33,437 bases of DNA from Strigomonas culicis (GCA_000482145.1 AUXH01000159.1:1-33437); one strand, 5' to 3'; positions 24,678 to 33,401 are shown, counted from the stretch's first letter. Made by a program: numbers and translations. The notes: generated by a model from the sequence alone, not told the origin.

Positions 24678-26120
24678 ATGAATTATAGTCTTTTCAGCCG
24701 CAGTCTTCTCCTCCTGACCCCCGTGCCACATGCGTCCGCGGTGGCGACCCTGGTGCAGCCCTTCCAAACGGAGCTGCACGCCGCGCCGCACAAGGACCTG
24801 ACGTTCAGCTCCTACACGAGGTGGTTCCAGCTCTTCATCGACTTCAAGAAGCGACTGCACGAGCGGCGCCGCGAGCTGAAGGATGCGCGCGGGGGTGCGA
24901 TGGTGGAGGTCAGCGCGATCGAGGTGGACGCGAAGGCAGAGATCAATCAGATGCTGCTCAGCAGCGTGTTTGCCAAGACGTGGTCGGACGTGTACGTGCC
25001 CGGCACCACCGCCGCCCCTTCCGCGCACCATCACGAGCAGGGCACGCCGCATTGGTCGTCCGCCGTCGTCGCTGACGCGAACCCCTATGCCTCCTGCTTC
25101 TTATCCTCCGCGGCAGACCCCCAAAACGAGACCCCGGCGATGGCGTTGGAGTTCCCCACGAAGCAGTTCCTGTGTGAGCCCTTGACCGGGGAGAAGTACA
25201 TGCGGGCGGTGCTCGCGGAGCTGCAGGAGTGCGCCGGGATGCTCGCGCTGCGGGAGCCGTCCGGCCCCGCCACCACGCCCGGCGCGCCGCCGCCGCCCCC
25301 GCCGCTGCTTACCACCATCGCCTTCTCCCACCTCTTCGCGATGAAGCAGGAGGCATTCCTGCGGCCCGTCGCGGCCGAGCCCACCGCCGCCGCGCCGCTG
25401 TCGACACAGCAGCGCTTGGCGCGGCAGAACAGCCTACACGTGCTGCTCCACGTCATGCAGGCACAGACAGCGGTCGTCCGGTGGTACCGGAACAACCCGC
25501 CGCAGCCGCAGCAGGACGCGGCTCTGCCGTCGCCGCTCGTCGGCGTGCGGCTGCTGACTCCCACGGAGGAGTACGAGCAGCTCCTGCGCTACCCCCTCGT
25601 AAAGCGCAGCGTCCATCCAGAACAGGACCCGAATCTGAATCCGAATAGCGCGGCGAGCCGGTTGCCGTCGCTGCAGCAGCTGTGCGAGGACCCATTGGCG
25701 CGCCTGCTGTACTGCATCACGACGGAACAGTACCGTCTGTCATCCACCGCGGCGCCACCACCACCACCGCAGCAGCAGCAGCAGCGCCAGCTGTGTGTGC
25801 TGGCGCACCCCTGTGAGCTGCGGCCGCTGCAGCCGTGGCAGCAGCAGCGGATTACTTTTGTCACCGCGGTGCCAAGCGACCACCACCACCACCACCACAT
25901 TAACAACAACAAGGAGGGCAGTGCCTTTGTGTTGCAGGTGAAGGAGTACTCGCAGCTCCTGCCGGAGCTGCGCCAGGCGCGGCAGAAGGCACGGCGGCGC
26001 GGCGGCGGGCGACAGAAGGAGCCCAACACGCACGGAAAGGCCATGAAGAACATCAGTGAAGTCGCCCACCGCTTCGCCAAACGAGAAGAGAACATCCGAC
26101 AGTCCTTCTCTGTAAACTAA
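24678..26120 (+). CDS. Unrecognised protein, possibly mitochondrial
   Basis: ATG at 24678 gives 480 residues. The N-terminus (MNYSLFSRSLLLLTPVPH) is hydrophobic with one Arg and no acidic residue for over 25 positions, compatible with a mitochondrial presequence or short signal. A helical, charged segment follows (about 40-75, FSSYTRWFQLFIDFKKRL and a following Arg/Glu-rich helix). The middle alternates helices with Pro/Ala-rich linkers, including EKYMRAVLAELQEC near residue 175. A Gln run lies near 365 and a six-His run near 402. The C-terminus is strongly basic (QARQKARRRGGGRQK near 435-450), which could bind RNA. I cannot assign a family. A mitoribosomal or mitochondrial RNA-processing role would fit the presequence and basic tail but is only inference. 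Confidence 0.7.
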   Translation: MNYSLFSRSLLLLTPVPHASAVATLVQPFQTELHAAPHKDLTFSSYTRWFQLFIDFKKRLHERRRELKDARGGAMVEVSAIEVDAKAEINQMLLSSVFAKTWSDVYVPGTTAAPSAHHHEQGTPHWSSAVVADANPYASCFLSSAADPQNETPAMALEFPTKQFLCEPLTGEKYMRAVLAELQECAGMLALREPSGPATTPGAPPPPPPLLTTIAFSHLFAMKQEAFLRPVAAEPTAAAPLSTQQRLARQNSLHVLLHVMQAQTAVVRWYRNNPPQPQQDAALPSPLVGVRLLTPTEEYEQLLRYPLVKRSVHPEQDPNLNPNSAASRLPSLQQLCEDPLARLLYCITTEQYRLSSTAAPPPPPQQQQQRQLCVLAHPCELRPLQPWQQQRITFVTAVPSDHHHHHHINNNKEGSAFVLQVKEYSQLLPELRQARQKARRRGGGRQKEPNTHGKAMKNISEVAHRFAKREENIRQSFSVN

Positions 26121-26259
26121 TATGCATCCATGCGTTCAACAAAAAAAAAATGAAATGCTACAATGTATAAAAAAAAGAAAGGAAACCGGTCACTTCTCTA
26201 GAGCGTGGCTCCTGTTGTTATAGTACTGTAACGAGGATGATGATGATGCCTGCCATGAC

Positions 26260-26302
26260 TGTGTTTGTTCACCCTCTCCTTCTCTCTATATCATCGCGCT
26301 AG
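26260..26302 (+). promoter_or_regulatory. Predicted spliced-leader acceptor for the 26366 gene
   Basis: A C/T tract is followed by AG at 26301-26302. The implied 63-nt leader contains an AUG-stop element directly before the main start. Confidence 0.55.
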
Positions 26303-26357
26303 CTGCACCAGTGAATAGAAAAACATATATAGAGAAGAAGGAAAGAAGAGAACGTGT

Positions 26358-26363
26358 ATGTAG
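26358..26363 (+). promoter_or_regulatory. Minimal AUG-stop upstream element two bases before the main ATG
   Basis: ATG followed at once by TAG ends 2 nt before the main ATG at 26366. A ribosome initiating here would terminate after one codon, almost on top of the true start, which would need leaky scanning or reinitiation. Confidence 0.5.
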
Positions 26364-26365
26364 GG

Positions 26366-28027
26366 ATGGAAGCGGCCATGTTCGCAACAGCGACGCCGAC
26401 CACTGCCATTGCGGCCCGTCCCATCGATTTTCACACCATTCTCGTCGTCTGCTGGTCGGACACCAACCTGCTGCTCGGCACGCCGCACGGCCTGCTGGTG
26501 TACAGCACCGCGGATGCCTTCTGCGCCAAAACCCCGGCGGTCACCGACTGGGCGTCCGACAGCAGCGGGGAGGAGCTGGAGGGGGGCGAGGGCTTCCGCC
26601 CTGGCGGCGCCGGCAGCGCGCTCCAGCCGCTCTATCAGCGCTACGTCCCCGGCGGGGTGCGTCTGCTGGCCTTCTACCGGCAGAGCAGTCTGATGCTGCT
26701 CTCCGGCTTTCAACAAGACACCACGGCGGCGAAGACGCTCTCTGGCGATGCGGCGGCGGGCGCGATACCGCGGTGGAGCGATCACGGCACAAGCGGCACG
26801 TCCTGTCGCCGACGGGCGTCACTCGTGGATATCAGCGTCGCTTACCACTCGGAGGGCGCGACCGGGGAGGACGCGCAAGACGAGACGCTCTATTGTTTTT
26901 ACACGCACCACGCGGTACGGCCCGCGGTGGTGGCGGAGGCGCTGTTTGAACACGAGGTCGGCGCGCTCGCCTTCACCCCCCACTTCATCGTCGTGCTGAC
27001 GGTCGGCGGGCCACCACCGGCGCCGCAGGGGTTCGTGTACAACGCGCTGCTGGAGCCGCTGCTGGCGCTCCCCGCGCACCTGCCGGCGCAGCAGGCCTTC
27101 AGAAAGGATGTGCTCGCTGCCACGCCGGGCCCGGCGCTGCTGTGGCTCACGGATGGCAACGGCCGCGACGCCTACGAGCAGCATCGTGCGGTGTTCCCGG
27201 GGCCTGGCGTCGGAGAGCTCTGCATCCTCACCACCGCTCTGGCGGCGGCGGCGGACCCGCGGCCGCTGCTGCACACGCTGCGGCGGGCGCAGGTGCATCA
27301 ATCACCGCTGCGCTCGGTCTGTCTGTCGGCGGATGGGGGCACCGCCGTGACGATGGGTCAGCGCGGGACGACGCTCTGCGTCCTGACGCTCGCCTCGCGG
27401 CTCGCGCCGCCGCCCGCCACCGCCCACGTGCGGCTGCCGCTGCTGACGGCGGAGGTGCGCGCGGTGCAGCGAGTGGTGCGCGGCTACACACAGGCGCTGA
27501 CGGGCTCCGTCGCGCTGAGCGTGCTGCCGGTCGAGCCGGCGCGGGGCCCGCCGCCGGCCGCCGCGTGCTCGTCCTCCTCCTCAAGCACCTCCTCCTTGGG
27601 CTTTGCATGTGTCGGCAGCGCGGCGCCGCCCGCGCAGACCGACGCGTGGCACCTCGTGAGCTGCCTCACCAGCGCCGGGACCACCCACCTGTACCTCTGT
27701 GACACCGCGCGCGGCGCGGTGCTCGCGGCCGCCGACCGACGCCGCGCCGTGCCGGCAGACTTCTCCGCCGCCTTCGCGACGCGGCTGCAGCTGCTGCCTG
27801 CGGGGGCGGCGGGGGGTGAGCCAGGTCTGGCGCGCGCCTTCTCCCTCCTGGTGCTGCAGTTTGCAGCCGCGGACCTGGAGGGCACGGCGCTGTACCGTGA
27901 GCGGCCGTTTCTCACGCAGCTGAACGGTGCGGCGCAGGCACGTGGAGGGCACGGCTCCTTGTTGTTTCATGATGCTTCGTCGAGTGCACGCAAAACATTT
28001 TTGGAACCTATTTCGCCCCTATTGTAA
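26366..28027 (+). CDS. Divergent PROPPIN-type beta-propeller (Atg18/WIPI-like)
   Basis: ATG at 26366 gives 553 residues. PROPPINs are seven-bladed propellers that bind PI3P or PI(3,5)P2 on autophagic and endosomal membranes. Blade-like strands recur: LLLGTPHGLLVYS (35-47), VRLLAFYRQSSLMLLSG, LYCFYTHHAVRPAVVAEALF then VGALAFTPHFIVVLTV (about 176-213), and HQSPLRSVCLSADGGTAVTM followed by GTTLCVLTL (311-342). The last unit matches the family's most conserved blade, H-K-S-x-I-x-x-L-x-x-S-x-D-G followed by G-T-x-I-R-V-F. The position of the lipid-binding FRRG motif corresponds to VVRGYTQ (370-376), so only one Arg of the pair remains. Ser/Pro/Ala insertions separate blades. The family assignment is by pattern, and retention of lipid binding is uncertain. 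Other WD40 proteins are the alternative. Confidence 0.6.
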   Translation: MEAAMFATATPTTAIAARPIDFHTILVVCWSDTNLLLGTPHGLLVYSTADAFCAKTPAVTDWASDSSGEELEGGEGFRPGGAGSALQPLYQRYVPGGVRLLAFYRQSSLMLLSGFQQDTTAAKTLSGDAAAGAIPRWSDHGTSGTSCRRRASLVDISVAYHSEGATGEDAQDETLYCFYTHHAVRPAVVAEALFEHEVGALAFTPHFIVVLTVGGPPPAPQGFVYNALLEPLLALPAHLPAQQAFRKDVLAATPGPALLWLTDGNGRDAYEQHRAVFPGPGVGELCILTTALAAAADPRPLLHTLRRAQVHQSPLRSVCLSADGGTAVTMGQRGTTLCVLTLASRLAPPPATAHVRLPLLTAEVRAVQRVVRGYTQALTGSVALSVLPVEPARGPPPAAACSSSSSSTSSLGFACVGSAAPPAQTDAWHLVSCLTSAGTTHLYLCDTARGAVLAAADRRRAVPADFSAAFATRLQLLPAGAAGGEPGLARAFSLLVLQFAAADLEGTALYRERPFLTQLNGAAQARGGHGSLLFHDASSSARKTFLEPISPLL

Positions 28028-28380
28028 TGATTCTATCGCGTGCTTGGTGGTTGCTGTTGCTGTCGTGTTCGCATTCACCTTTATTATTCGTTTGTTTTTG
28101 AAGTCCAGCTTCAAGCAAGACATCCATATATATGTAACAAAAAAAAAAAGGAAAAAGAACCAATAGTGAAGGGATCGATTATTTTTTCAAATGTGTGTAG
28201 CTGTTCGGCATGAGCACGCTTTATCCTTAGCGATGTGTTGGTTATATATCATACTTTTCCCTGTTGTTCGCCTTCTTCTTTTCTCCGTTCAGATAACTAC
28301 GTATTTACCGTTTTCATCACTTCATCATCAATACACACCCGCGCTACACTAAATAAACAACTTAATAACTAAAAGAAAAA
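28028..28380 (+). other. Intergenic spacer, 353 nt
   Basis: T-rich then A-rich spacer. Its start is covered by a short open frame in a different phase (27969-28166) with a hydrophobic stretch, discussed as a finding. No other gene or RNA is seen. Confidence 0.6.
28254..28292 (+). promoter_or_regulatory. Predicted spliced-leader acceptor for the 28381 gene
   Basis: A T/C tract ends in AG at 28291-28292. The leader of about 88 nt has no ATG. Confidence 0.6.
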
Positions 28381-29367
28381 ATGATTTACATCGACACTCT
28401 GCTGTGGCAGGTCTTCTGCTACATCTGCGGCTGGATCGGTCTCATCAGCATCCTCACGTATGTGATTGCGATCGCGGTGCAGCAGCTTGCCCTGCGCTTC
28501 CCGCAGAACCTGAAGCGCAAATACAAGGCGCAGTGGGGCCTCGTGACCGGCTCCAGCAGCGGCATCGGCAAGGCCATCGCGGAGCGCCTCGCGTCGCAGG
28601 ACATCAACGTCGTGCTGGTCGCGCTCGACGACGACTTGTTGAACAACACGTTTGTCGAGCTGCAGCAGAAGTATCCGCAGGTGCAGATCCGCAAGGTCGG
28701 CGTGAACCTCGCGCTGAAGGACTACGCCTACATGACGCCCATCCTCGCGGCGACGGAGGACATCAAGGTGCAGCTCGTCTTCAACAACGCCGGTTACATC
28801 AGCACCGGCCTCTTCGCGGACACGGACCTGGAGCGGCTGCGGTGCAATCTCGAGTGCAACGCGGGCTGCGCGGTGCCCATCACCCACCACTTCCTCCGCA
28901 AGATGATCGAGCGGAAAGAGAAGGGGCTCATCACCTTCACGTCGTCCGCGTCGTGCTACCTGCCGGGCCCCACCGCGACCCTGTACAGCCCGTCCAAGGC
29001 CTTCCTCACCAACTTCGCGAACACCATCGCGGCCGAGAACCACGACATTGGCATCGACGTCGTTGTCATCCACCCGTCGCCGGTGAACACGAACTTCTAC
29101 AAGAACGAGGGTCCGCAGCTGGACTCCCTCAAGACGGCGCAGAAGGCGGCGGCGTCGCCGGCGAACATTGCGGAGCAGATCTTTGCCTCCGCCGGCCGCC
29201 TGACCGTGTGGGACCAGGGCCTGACGTGTGGTGTCTTCCGCGTCGTGAACAAGGTGCTGGACTACCAGATCTTCACCGAGGTGATCACCCGCTTCGCCTT
29301 TTTGAACGGCGACCACAAGAAGCTCTGCAAGGCGTCCAAGACCCGCAACGAGGGGAAGAGCCAGTAG
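28381..29367 (+). CDS. Membrane-anchored short-chain dehydrogenase, probable 3-ketoacyl-CoA reductase
   Basis: ATG at 28381 gives 328 residues. Residues of about 8-36 form a hydrophobic N-terminal anchor. The Rossmann domain has TGSSSGIG (56-63) for the cofactor, NNAG (135-138), catalytic Ser189 (in TSSAS), and Tyr202-x-x-x-Lys206 (YSPSK), giving the complete Asn-Ser-Tyr-Lys set of an active SDR. HPSPVNT (231-237) replaces the usual PG motif region. The N-terminal anchor plus SDR core and a length near 320 match the ER very-long-chain 3-oxoacyl-CoA reductase / 17-beta-hydroxysteroid dehydrogenase 12 group. That enzyme reduces 3-ketoacyl-CoA with NADPH during fatty acid elongation, a pathway central to kinetoplastids. 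No KKxx retention signal is seen at the C-terminus (EGKSQ). SDR membership is firm, the substrate class less so. Confidence 0.8.
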   Translation: MIYIDTLLWQVFCYICGWIGLISILTYVIAIAVQQLALRFPQNLKRKYKAQWGLVTGSSSGIGKAIAERLASQDINVVLVALDDDLLNNTFVELQQKYPQVQIRKVGVNLALKDYAYMTPILAATEDIKVQLVFNNAGYISTGLFADTDLERLRCNLECNAGCAVPITHHFLRKMIERKEKGLITFTSSASCYLPGPTATLYSPSKAFLTNFANTIAAENHDIGIDVVVIHPSPVNTNFYKNEGPQLDSLKTAQKAAASPANIAEQIFASAGRLTVWDQGLTCGVFRVVNKVLDYQIFTEVITRFAFLNGDHKKLCKASKTRNEGKSQ

Positions 29368-29429
29368 AACGGAGCGCCAGCGATAGAGAAGGAGAGAGGA
29401 AGGGAAGGGAAAAGAAAAAAGAACACACG

Positions 29430-29456
29430 GTGTGTGTGTGTGTGTGTGTGTGTGTT
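29430..29456 (+). repeat. GT dinucleotide microsatellite
   Basis: About 13 GT units in the 3' UTR region of the dehydrogenase gene. Confidence 0.95.
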
Positions 29457-29625
29457 TTATTCCTTTCTTTCTGTTTCTTGCCTTTCGTTTTTTAGTTATA
29501 ATATTGGTTTTCTTTTTTTTTCATTTCCGCCTATAATATCTGTTCAATCAGCTTCGTTGTTTTGTTTTTTATTTTCAGGTTGCTTCTCATTTTGCTGATT
29601 TCTGTCCATATATACATATAAACAT

Positions 29626-29633
<8 letters not shown>

Positions 29634-29656
<23 letters not shown>
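29634..29656 (+). repeat. TA dinucleotide microsatellite
   Basis: About 11 TA units within the spacer. Confidence 0.95.
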
Positions 29657-29879
29657 CATAGCGAATCTAAAAAGCAGCAGGAAAATAAAGAACAAGCAAG
29701 ACTCAAAAGAAAAAGGAGAAAGGCGATTGATTATCATGCATATATATGCCGATCAACAAATACAGTTAATAAATCCAAAAGAAAAACGACAAAACAGATG
29801 TAACATGTAGCAAGAGCGAGATTGTGGCACACTGTTGTTCCTTGACAATACCTCTTTCTTTCTCCACTAGTTATACATG

Positions 29880-29881
29880 TT

Positions 29882-29920
<39 letters not shown>

Positions 29921-29927
29921 TCTCTAG
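29880..29927 (+). promoter_or_regulatory. Predicted spliced-leader acceptor for the 29958 gene, built on CT/CA repeats
   Basis: A CT microsatellite passes into a CA microsatellite and then AG at 29926-29927. The 30-nt leader has no ATG before 29958. Confidence 0.6.
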
Positions 29928-29957
29928 TCAGATAGGCATTACATTTAATCCACACGG

Positions 29958-32165
29958 ATGCGGCTCACGGGAGTGCGGCCGGCGCCGCCTGCCGTCTTAT
30001 CCGCCATGTCGCGCGCGCGGCGCGCCGCCGGCGCGGCGGCCAGCCCCGCGCCGCGGCCCCACACCCCTCCGCCGCGCTTCCTTCACCCGCTGCTAGAGCA
30101 GTACGCCCGCGAGGCCGCCGCGGCCGCGGCCCGGCCGCCGGAGCCGGCCGCGTCCGTCCGGGCGGCGGTGCGGCGCGCGCTCTGCGACGCGCCGGCGGCG
30201 GCGCCGCGCTTTGCCTTCGCAGAGCTGCTGCGCCTGCTCTCGGAGCGGCAGCCCCCGGCCGCCGCCGCACCCCCCACGTCCGCGCGCGCACCACCGCGGC
30301 CACCGACCGCGTCGGCGGCGCTGGCGCTGCTGCCGTGCTACAACCCGACGGTCCCGCCGCACCTCATCGCCGCGGTGGTGCAGGCCGCGCAGGTTGACGC
30401 GGCCCTCGCACTCGCCCGGCGGGCGCTGGCGCTGCTGCGGCACAGCGCGAAGGGGGGGGAGGAGGGGGAAGAAAGCGACTCCACGGCGGCGCCGTTGGTC
30501 GACGCGCTCGTGCGTGTGCTGCGGCGCCAGCAGGCGGCCGCGGCCGCGCCGACGCGGCGGCAGGCGGAGCTTGCGGCCGGCATCGCGACGACGCTCCACC
30601 GGTGCCTCGCCGCCTCCGCCACGCCCCGCGTGTGCGCCTCGGTGCTCCTCCCGAGCGACATGCAGGCAAACGAGGTGCTGCCCGACGGCCGCGTCGTGTC
30701 GCTGACGGACGCCACGGCCAACTACAGCTTCCTGACCACCGCGGCGAGCGCCGCCGCGTGGCGGCGGTGCTTTCAGCAGCAGCAGCAGCAGGCCGCAGCG
30801 GCCGGCGGCGGTGGCGCGGTGTACCTCCACCTGGTGCTGCACCGCGCGGCGCTGTCGCTCTCGCAGGTCGTGGAGCAGATCCTGCTACCGGCGGGCCAGC
30901 CGCTGCTGCGGCGCGCGGATGTACAAGTGAACGTCGCGCTCGACGAGGCGGCCTGCGCCACACAGCTCTGCAGCCTGCGGGTCGACCTCGCGCGGCTGTC
31001 GGCGCAGCACGGCGACGACGGCGGCGGCGGCGCGACGCCGTGGCAGCAGCAGCAGGCCGACCGGCTGTACGACCTCTGCGTCGCCTTCGGTCGCACGTGG
31101 CTGCTGCGGCTGGAAGCGGCGGGGCCGGCGGTCGCCGTGCAGCTGCTGGGCTGGCGGCCGGCGCCGTGCGCGCCGGACGGCCGCGGCCGCGCGCAGCACG
31201 CGCTGCTTCTGCGAGGGGTGCGGCAGCGCGGCGGCCACCTGCAGGCCGCGGCGCTGCGCGCCGCGGAGGCCTTCCCCAACTTCTTCGCGCCGCTGCACTT
31301 TGGGCCCCCCGGCTGTCCGTTCCGCAGCTACCACGTCGAGGCGGCGCGGCGGCGCGGCCGCCCGGCGGAGGCGCTGCTGATGGCGGCGGCCATCGCCGGC
31401 TGGCGCGGCGCGCCGCCGCCGTGGGCGCGCACGCTGCTGCGCCACGTCGTCACCGCCGGCGACGACCGGCGCGCGCGGCTGGAGGAGGTGTGGGCGCGCG
31501 CGGTGCCGCCGCCGGTGCGGGCGTCCGTGGCGGCCGCGCCGGCCGCGCTCGCGTGGAACGTCGTGGCGAGCGCGCGCCTGCCGCGGCTGGCGAGCGTCGC
31601 GGACGTCCCCGAGGCGGGTGAATTCGTGGCGGTGGGGGCGGGGGTGCGGCCCGTGGTGGCGGCGGCCGACGCCGTGGGGCTGACGGCGCGCCAGCTGGTG
31701 CTGCCGCTCGTGCCGCACAGCGGTGTCTGCGGGGCGCTCGCGGACCTCGAGCGGCGGCTCGGCCTCGGCGGCGCGGCCGGCGGCGGCGGCGGCGGCACCT
31801 TCCGGCTGCTGCTGGTGGAGGGGAGCGGCCACCCGCGCGCGCGGCGGCCGTGGGCGCGGGAGTTCGTGGAGACGGTGGATAGCGCCTACCGCCTGCACAC
31901 CGACGGCGAGCTCGCCCAGCAGCAGCGACAGCAAGACTACGCGGCGCGGTCGCGCGGGCGGCAGGCCGCGCTGTGGCCGCTCAGCGCGCGCGGCCGCAGC
32001 GTGGCGGAGCGACTGCCGGTGGGCCTGACGGCGAGCGCGGCGGTGGGCGCCACCGGCGAGGCGGCGCGCCGCGGATCGCGCTGCCTTGCAGTGCACGTGA
32101 CGCTGCCCGCGGACGCCTATCTGTCCAACATGCTGCGGGAGTTTGTGTGGATCACAGAGGAATGA
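29958..32165 (+). CDS. Unrecognised very GC-rich protein, possible mitochondrial leader
   Basis: ATG at 29958 gives 735 residues; a second in-frame ATG at 30006 is possible. The first 35 residues are rich in Arg, Ala and Ser and free of acidic residues (MRLTGVRPAPPAVLSAMSRA), resembling a mitochondrial targeting peptide. The rest is Ala/Arg-rich with many predicted helices, for example VPPHLIAAVVQAAQVDAALAL and a following ARRALALLRH helix (about 130-160). A patch at about 235-260 (ANEVLPDGRVVSLTDATANY) and the C-terminal 60 residues, ending ADAYLSNMLREFVWITEE, look more structured. GC content is the highest in the window because nearly all third positions are G or C. Helical-repeat mitochondrial RNA or ribosome factors would fit, but I recognise no family and claim none. 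Confidence 0.7.
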   Translation: MRLTGVRPAPPAVLSAMSRARRAAGAAASPAPRPHTPPPRFLHPLLEQYAREAAAAAARPPEPAASVRAAVRRALCDAPAAAPRFAFAELLRLLSERQPPAAAAPPTSARAPPRPPTASAALALLPCYNPTVPPHLIAAVVQAAQVDAALALARRALALLRHSAKGGEEGEESDSTAAPLVDALVRVLRRQQAAAAAPTRRQAELAAGIATTLHRCLAASATPRVCASVLLPSDMQANEVLPDGRVVSLTDATANYSFLTTAASAAAWRRCFQQQQQQAAAAGGGGAVYLHLVLHRAALSLSQVVEQILLPAGQPLLRRADVQVNVALDEAACATQLCSLRVDLARLSAQHGDDGGGGATPWQQQQADRLYDLCVAFGRTWLLRLEAAGPAVAVQLLGWRPAPCAPDGRGRAQHALLLRGVRQRGGHLQAAALRAAEAFPNFFAPLHFGPPGCPFRSYHVEAARRRGRPAEALLMAAAIAGWRGAPPPWARTLLRHVVTAGDDRRARLEEVWARAVPPPVRASVAAAPAALAWNVVASARLPRLASVADVPEAGEFVAVGAGVRPVVAAADAVGLTARQLVLPLVPHSGVCGALADLERRLGLGGAAGGGGGGTFRLLLVEGSGHPRARRPWAREFVETVDSAYRLHTDGELAQQQRQQDYAARSRGRQAALWPLSARGRSVAERLPVGLTASAAVGATGEAARRGSRCLAVHVTLPADAYLSNMLREFVWITEE

Positions 32166-32319
32166 AAACGACCACGTCAACAATCAACCAAAAAAAGAAA
32201 AAAGAAGAAGAAAAAGACGTCGCCTTTTGAGTGACAGGTTTTTTTCTGCATTATTCTCTCTTTCATTTTTTTTTTCTATGAACGCGTGAATGGAATGCTC
32301 CGCTCTGCTGCTGCGCACT

Positions 32320-32431
32320 CGTATCTGCCCCTCCTCTCCCCCCCCCCTCTTTCCCTTCCCACACCTCTACGTTGATCGAGTGCGCACTTCACTTCACATA
32401 CAAGTACTCTTTTTTTTTTTCGTTTGTATAG
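32320..32431 (+). promoter_or_regulatory. Predicted spliced-leader acceptor region for the SWEET gene
   Basis: A C-rich tract (about 32320-32365) and a T tract (about 32408-32425) precede candidate AGs at 32403-32404 and 32430-32431. Leaders would be about 39 or 12 nt. No ATG precedes 32444 in either. Confidence 0.5.
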
Positions 32432-32443
32432 TGTGACGTGGGC

Positions 32444-33175
32444 ATGACGCTCTTCAATGTCGTTTACAACCTTCTCACGTACTCCGCGACGGTGTGCTCT
32501 GTCATCATGAACGCGTCCCCTGTTGTGACGGTGCGCCGGCTCGTGCAGGCCGGCTCGATCGGCCCCTCGACCGTCACGTTCTACGGCGCGCAGCTTTTCA
32601 GCGGTGTGACCTGGTGCTCCTACGCGGTGTACGCGGACTCCATCCCGATCCTTATCTCGAGCGGCGTGGGCAATGCGGTCTCGACGTACTGCATGCTGAC
32701 GTTTCTCTCCGTCGCGCGCGTGGAGGAGCGCTCGGGCAAGCGGCTCATCGCGACCACCTACGCGAAGTCGGTGCTGACGGCGGGCCTCTTCGTGCTGCTG
32801 GGCTGGGCGCACCTGGCGATGAGCATCCTCCTGGTGCTGCACGGGAGGAGCAGCGTGGCGTACTACGTCACGGGCTGGGAGGCCTCCGTCGCCTCGGTGG
32901 TCATGCTGTCCGCGCCGATGGCGATGTTCCCGCACATCATCCGCAACAAGGACGCCTCCTCACTCGCGCCGCTGACGATCCTGTTTGGGCTCGGCAACAC
33001 GGTCGGCTGGACGATCGCGGGCATCATGAAGTTTGATATCTTCATTCTCATGACAAATCTGCTGTGCGCCCTTGCGTGTGCCGCGCAGATGGCGTTGTAC
33101 CTCCGCTACGGCACGAAGCAGAAGGCGGAGCCGGAGGTGGTACATGAGGCAATCGCGGATGTGCCATTCGACTAA
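32444..33175 (+). CDS. SWEET / MtN3-saliva family sugar transporter
   Basis: The ATG at 32444 is chosen over an in-frame GTG at 32438; it gives 243 residues, the usual size. SWEETs are seven-helix uniporters for mono- or disaccharides made of two three-helix MtN3 repeats joined by a linker helix. Repeat 1 (about 6-92) shows MNASPVVTVRRLV (22-34), VTWCSYAVYADSIPILISSGVGN (55-77) and a closing helix. The linker helix is about 107-132. Repeat 2 (about 145-222) shows SAPMAMFPHIIRNKDASSLAP (156-176), GWTIAGIMKFDIFILMTN (188-205) and QMALYLRY (215-222). Pro26 and Pro158 fit the hinge prolines of helices 1 and 5, and Asn77 fits the substrate Asn of helix 3. In helix 7 the usual PN is TN (Asn205 kept). 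The tail is short and acidic. Kinetoplastids encode such genes; plasma or endosomal membrane is likely. Confidence 0.9.
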   Translation: MTLFNVVYNLLTYSATVCSVIMNASPVVTVRRLVQAGSIGPSTVTFYGAQLFSGVTWCSYAVYADSIPILISSGVGNAVSTYCMLTFLSVARVEERSGKRLIATTYAKSVLTAGLFVLLGWAHLAMSILLVLHGRSSVAYYVTGWEASVASVVMLSAPMAMFPHIIRNKDASSLAPLTILFGLGNTVGWTIAGIMKFDIFILMTNLLCALACAAQMALYLRYGTKQKAEPEVVHEAIADVPFD

Positions 33176-33197
33176 ATCCATCACTATATCATATGCG

Positions 33198-33218
33198 TAT
33201 ATATATATATATATATAT
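33198..33218 (+). repeat. TA dinucleotide microsatellite
   Basis: About ten TA units just after the SWEET stop codon, in its 3' UTR. Confidence 0.95.
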
Positions 33219-33393
33219 GTATATATGAGCAACAAACAAAGTGAGTGACGCGTTCCCTTTCTTCTTAATTATTTGTGATCGATTGTTTATTATCCTTCTT
33301 CTTTTGTCAGCATTATATGTATCGAAGATACAGGACGAAATGAAGCCAGCGTGCGACGTACTGTAGGTTCATAGTGGTCCGTGATTTGTAGCT

Positions 33394-33401
<8 letters not shown>

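Larger units (their letters stand above)
29368..29957 (+). other. Intergenic spacer, 590 nt
   Basis: Contains a GT repeat (about 29430-29456), a TA repeat (29634-29656) and a CT-then-CA repeat (about 29888-29920), otherwise AT-rich. No gene recognised. Confidence 0.75.

Noticed and set aside
28404..29495. 363-codon frame overlapping the dehydrogenase gene in another phase
   Set aside because: Arg/His/Pro-rich shadow frame. The 28381 frame carries the complete SDR catalytic set.
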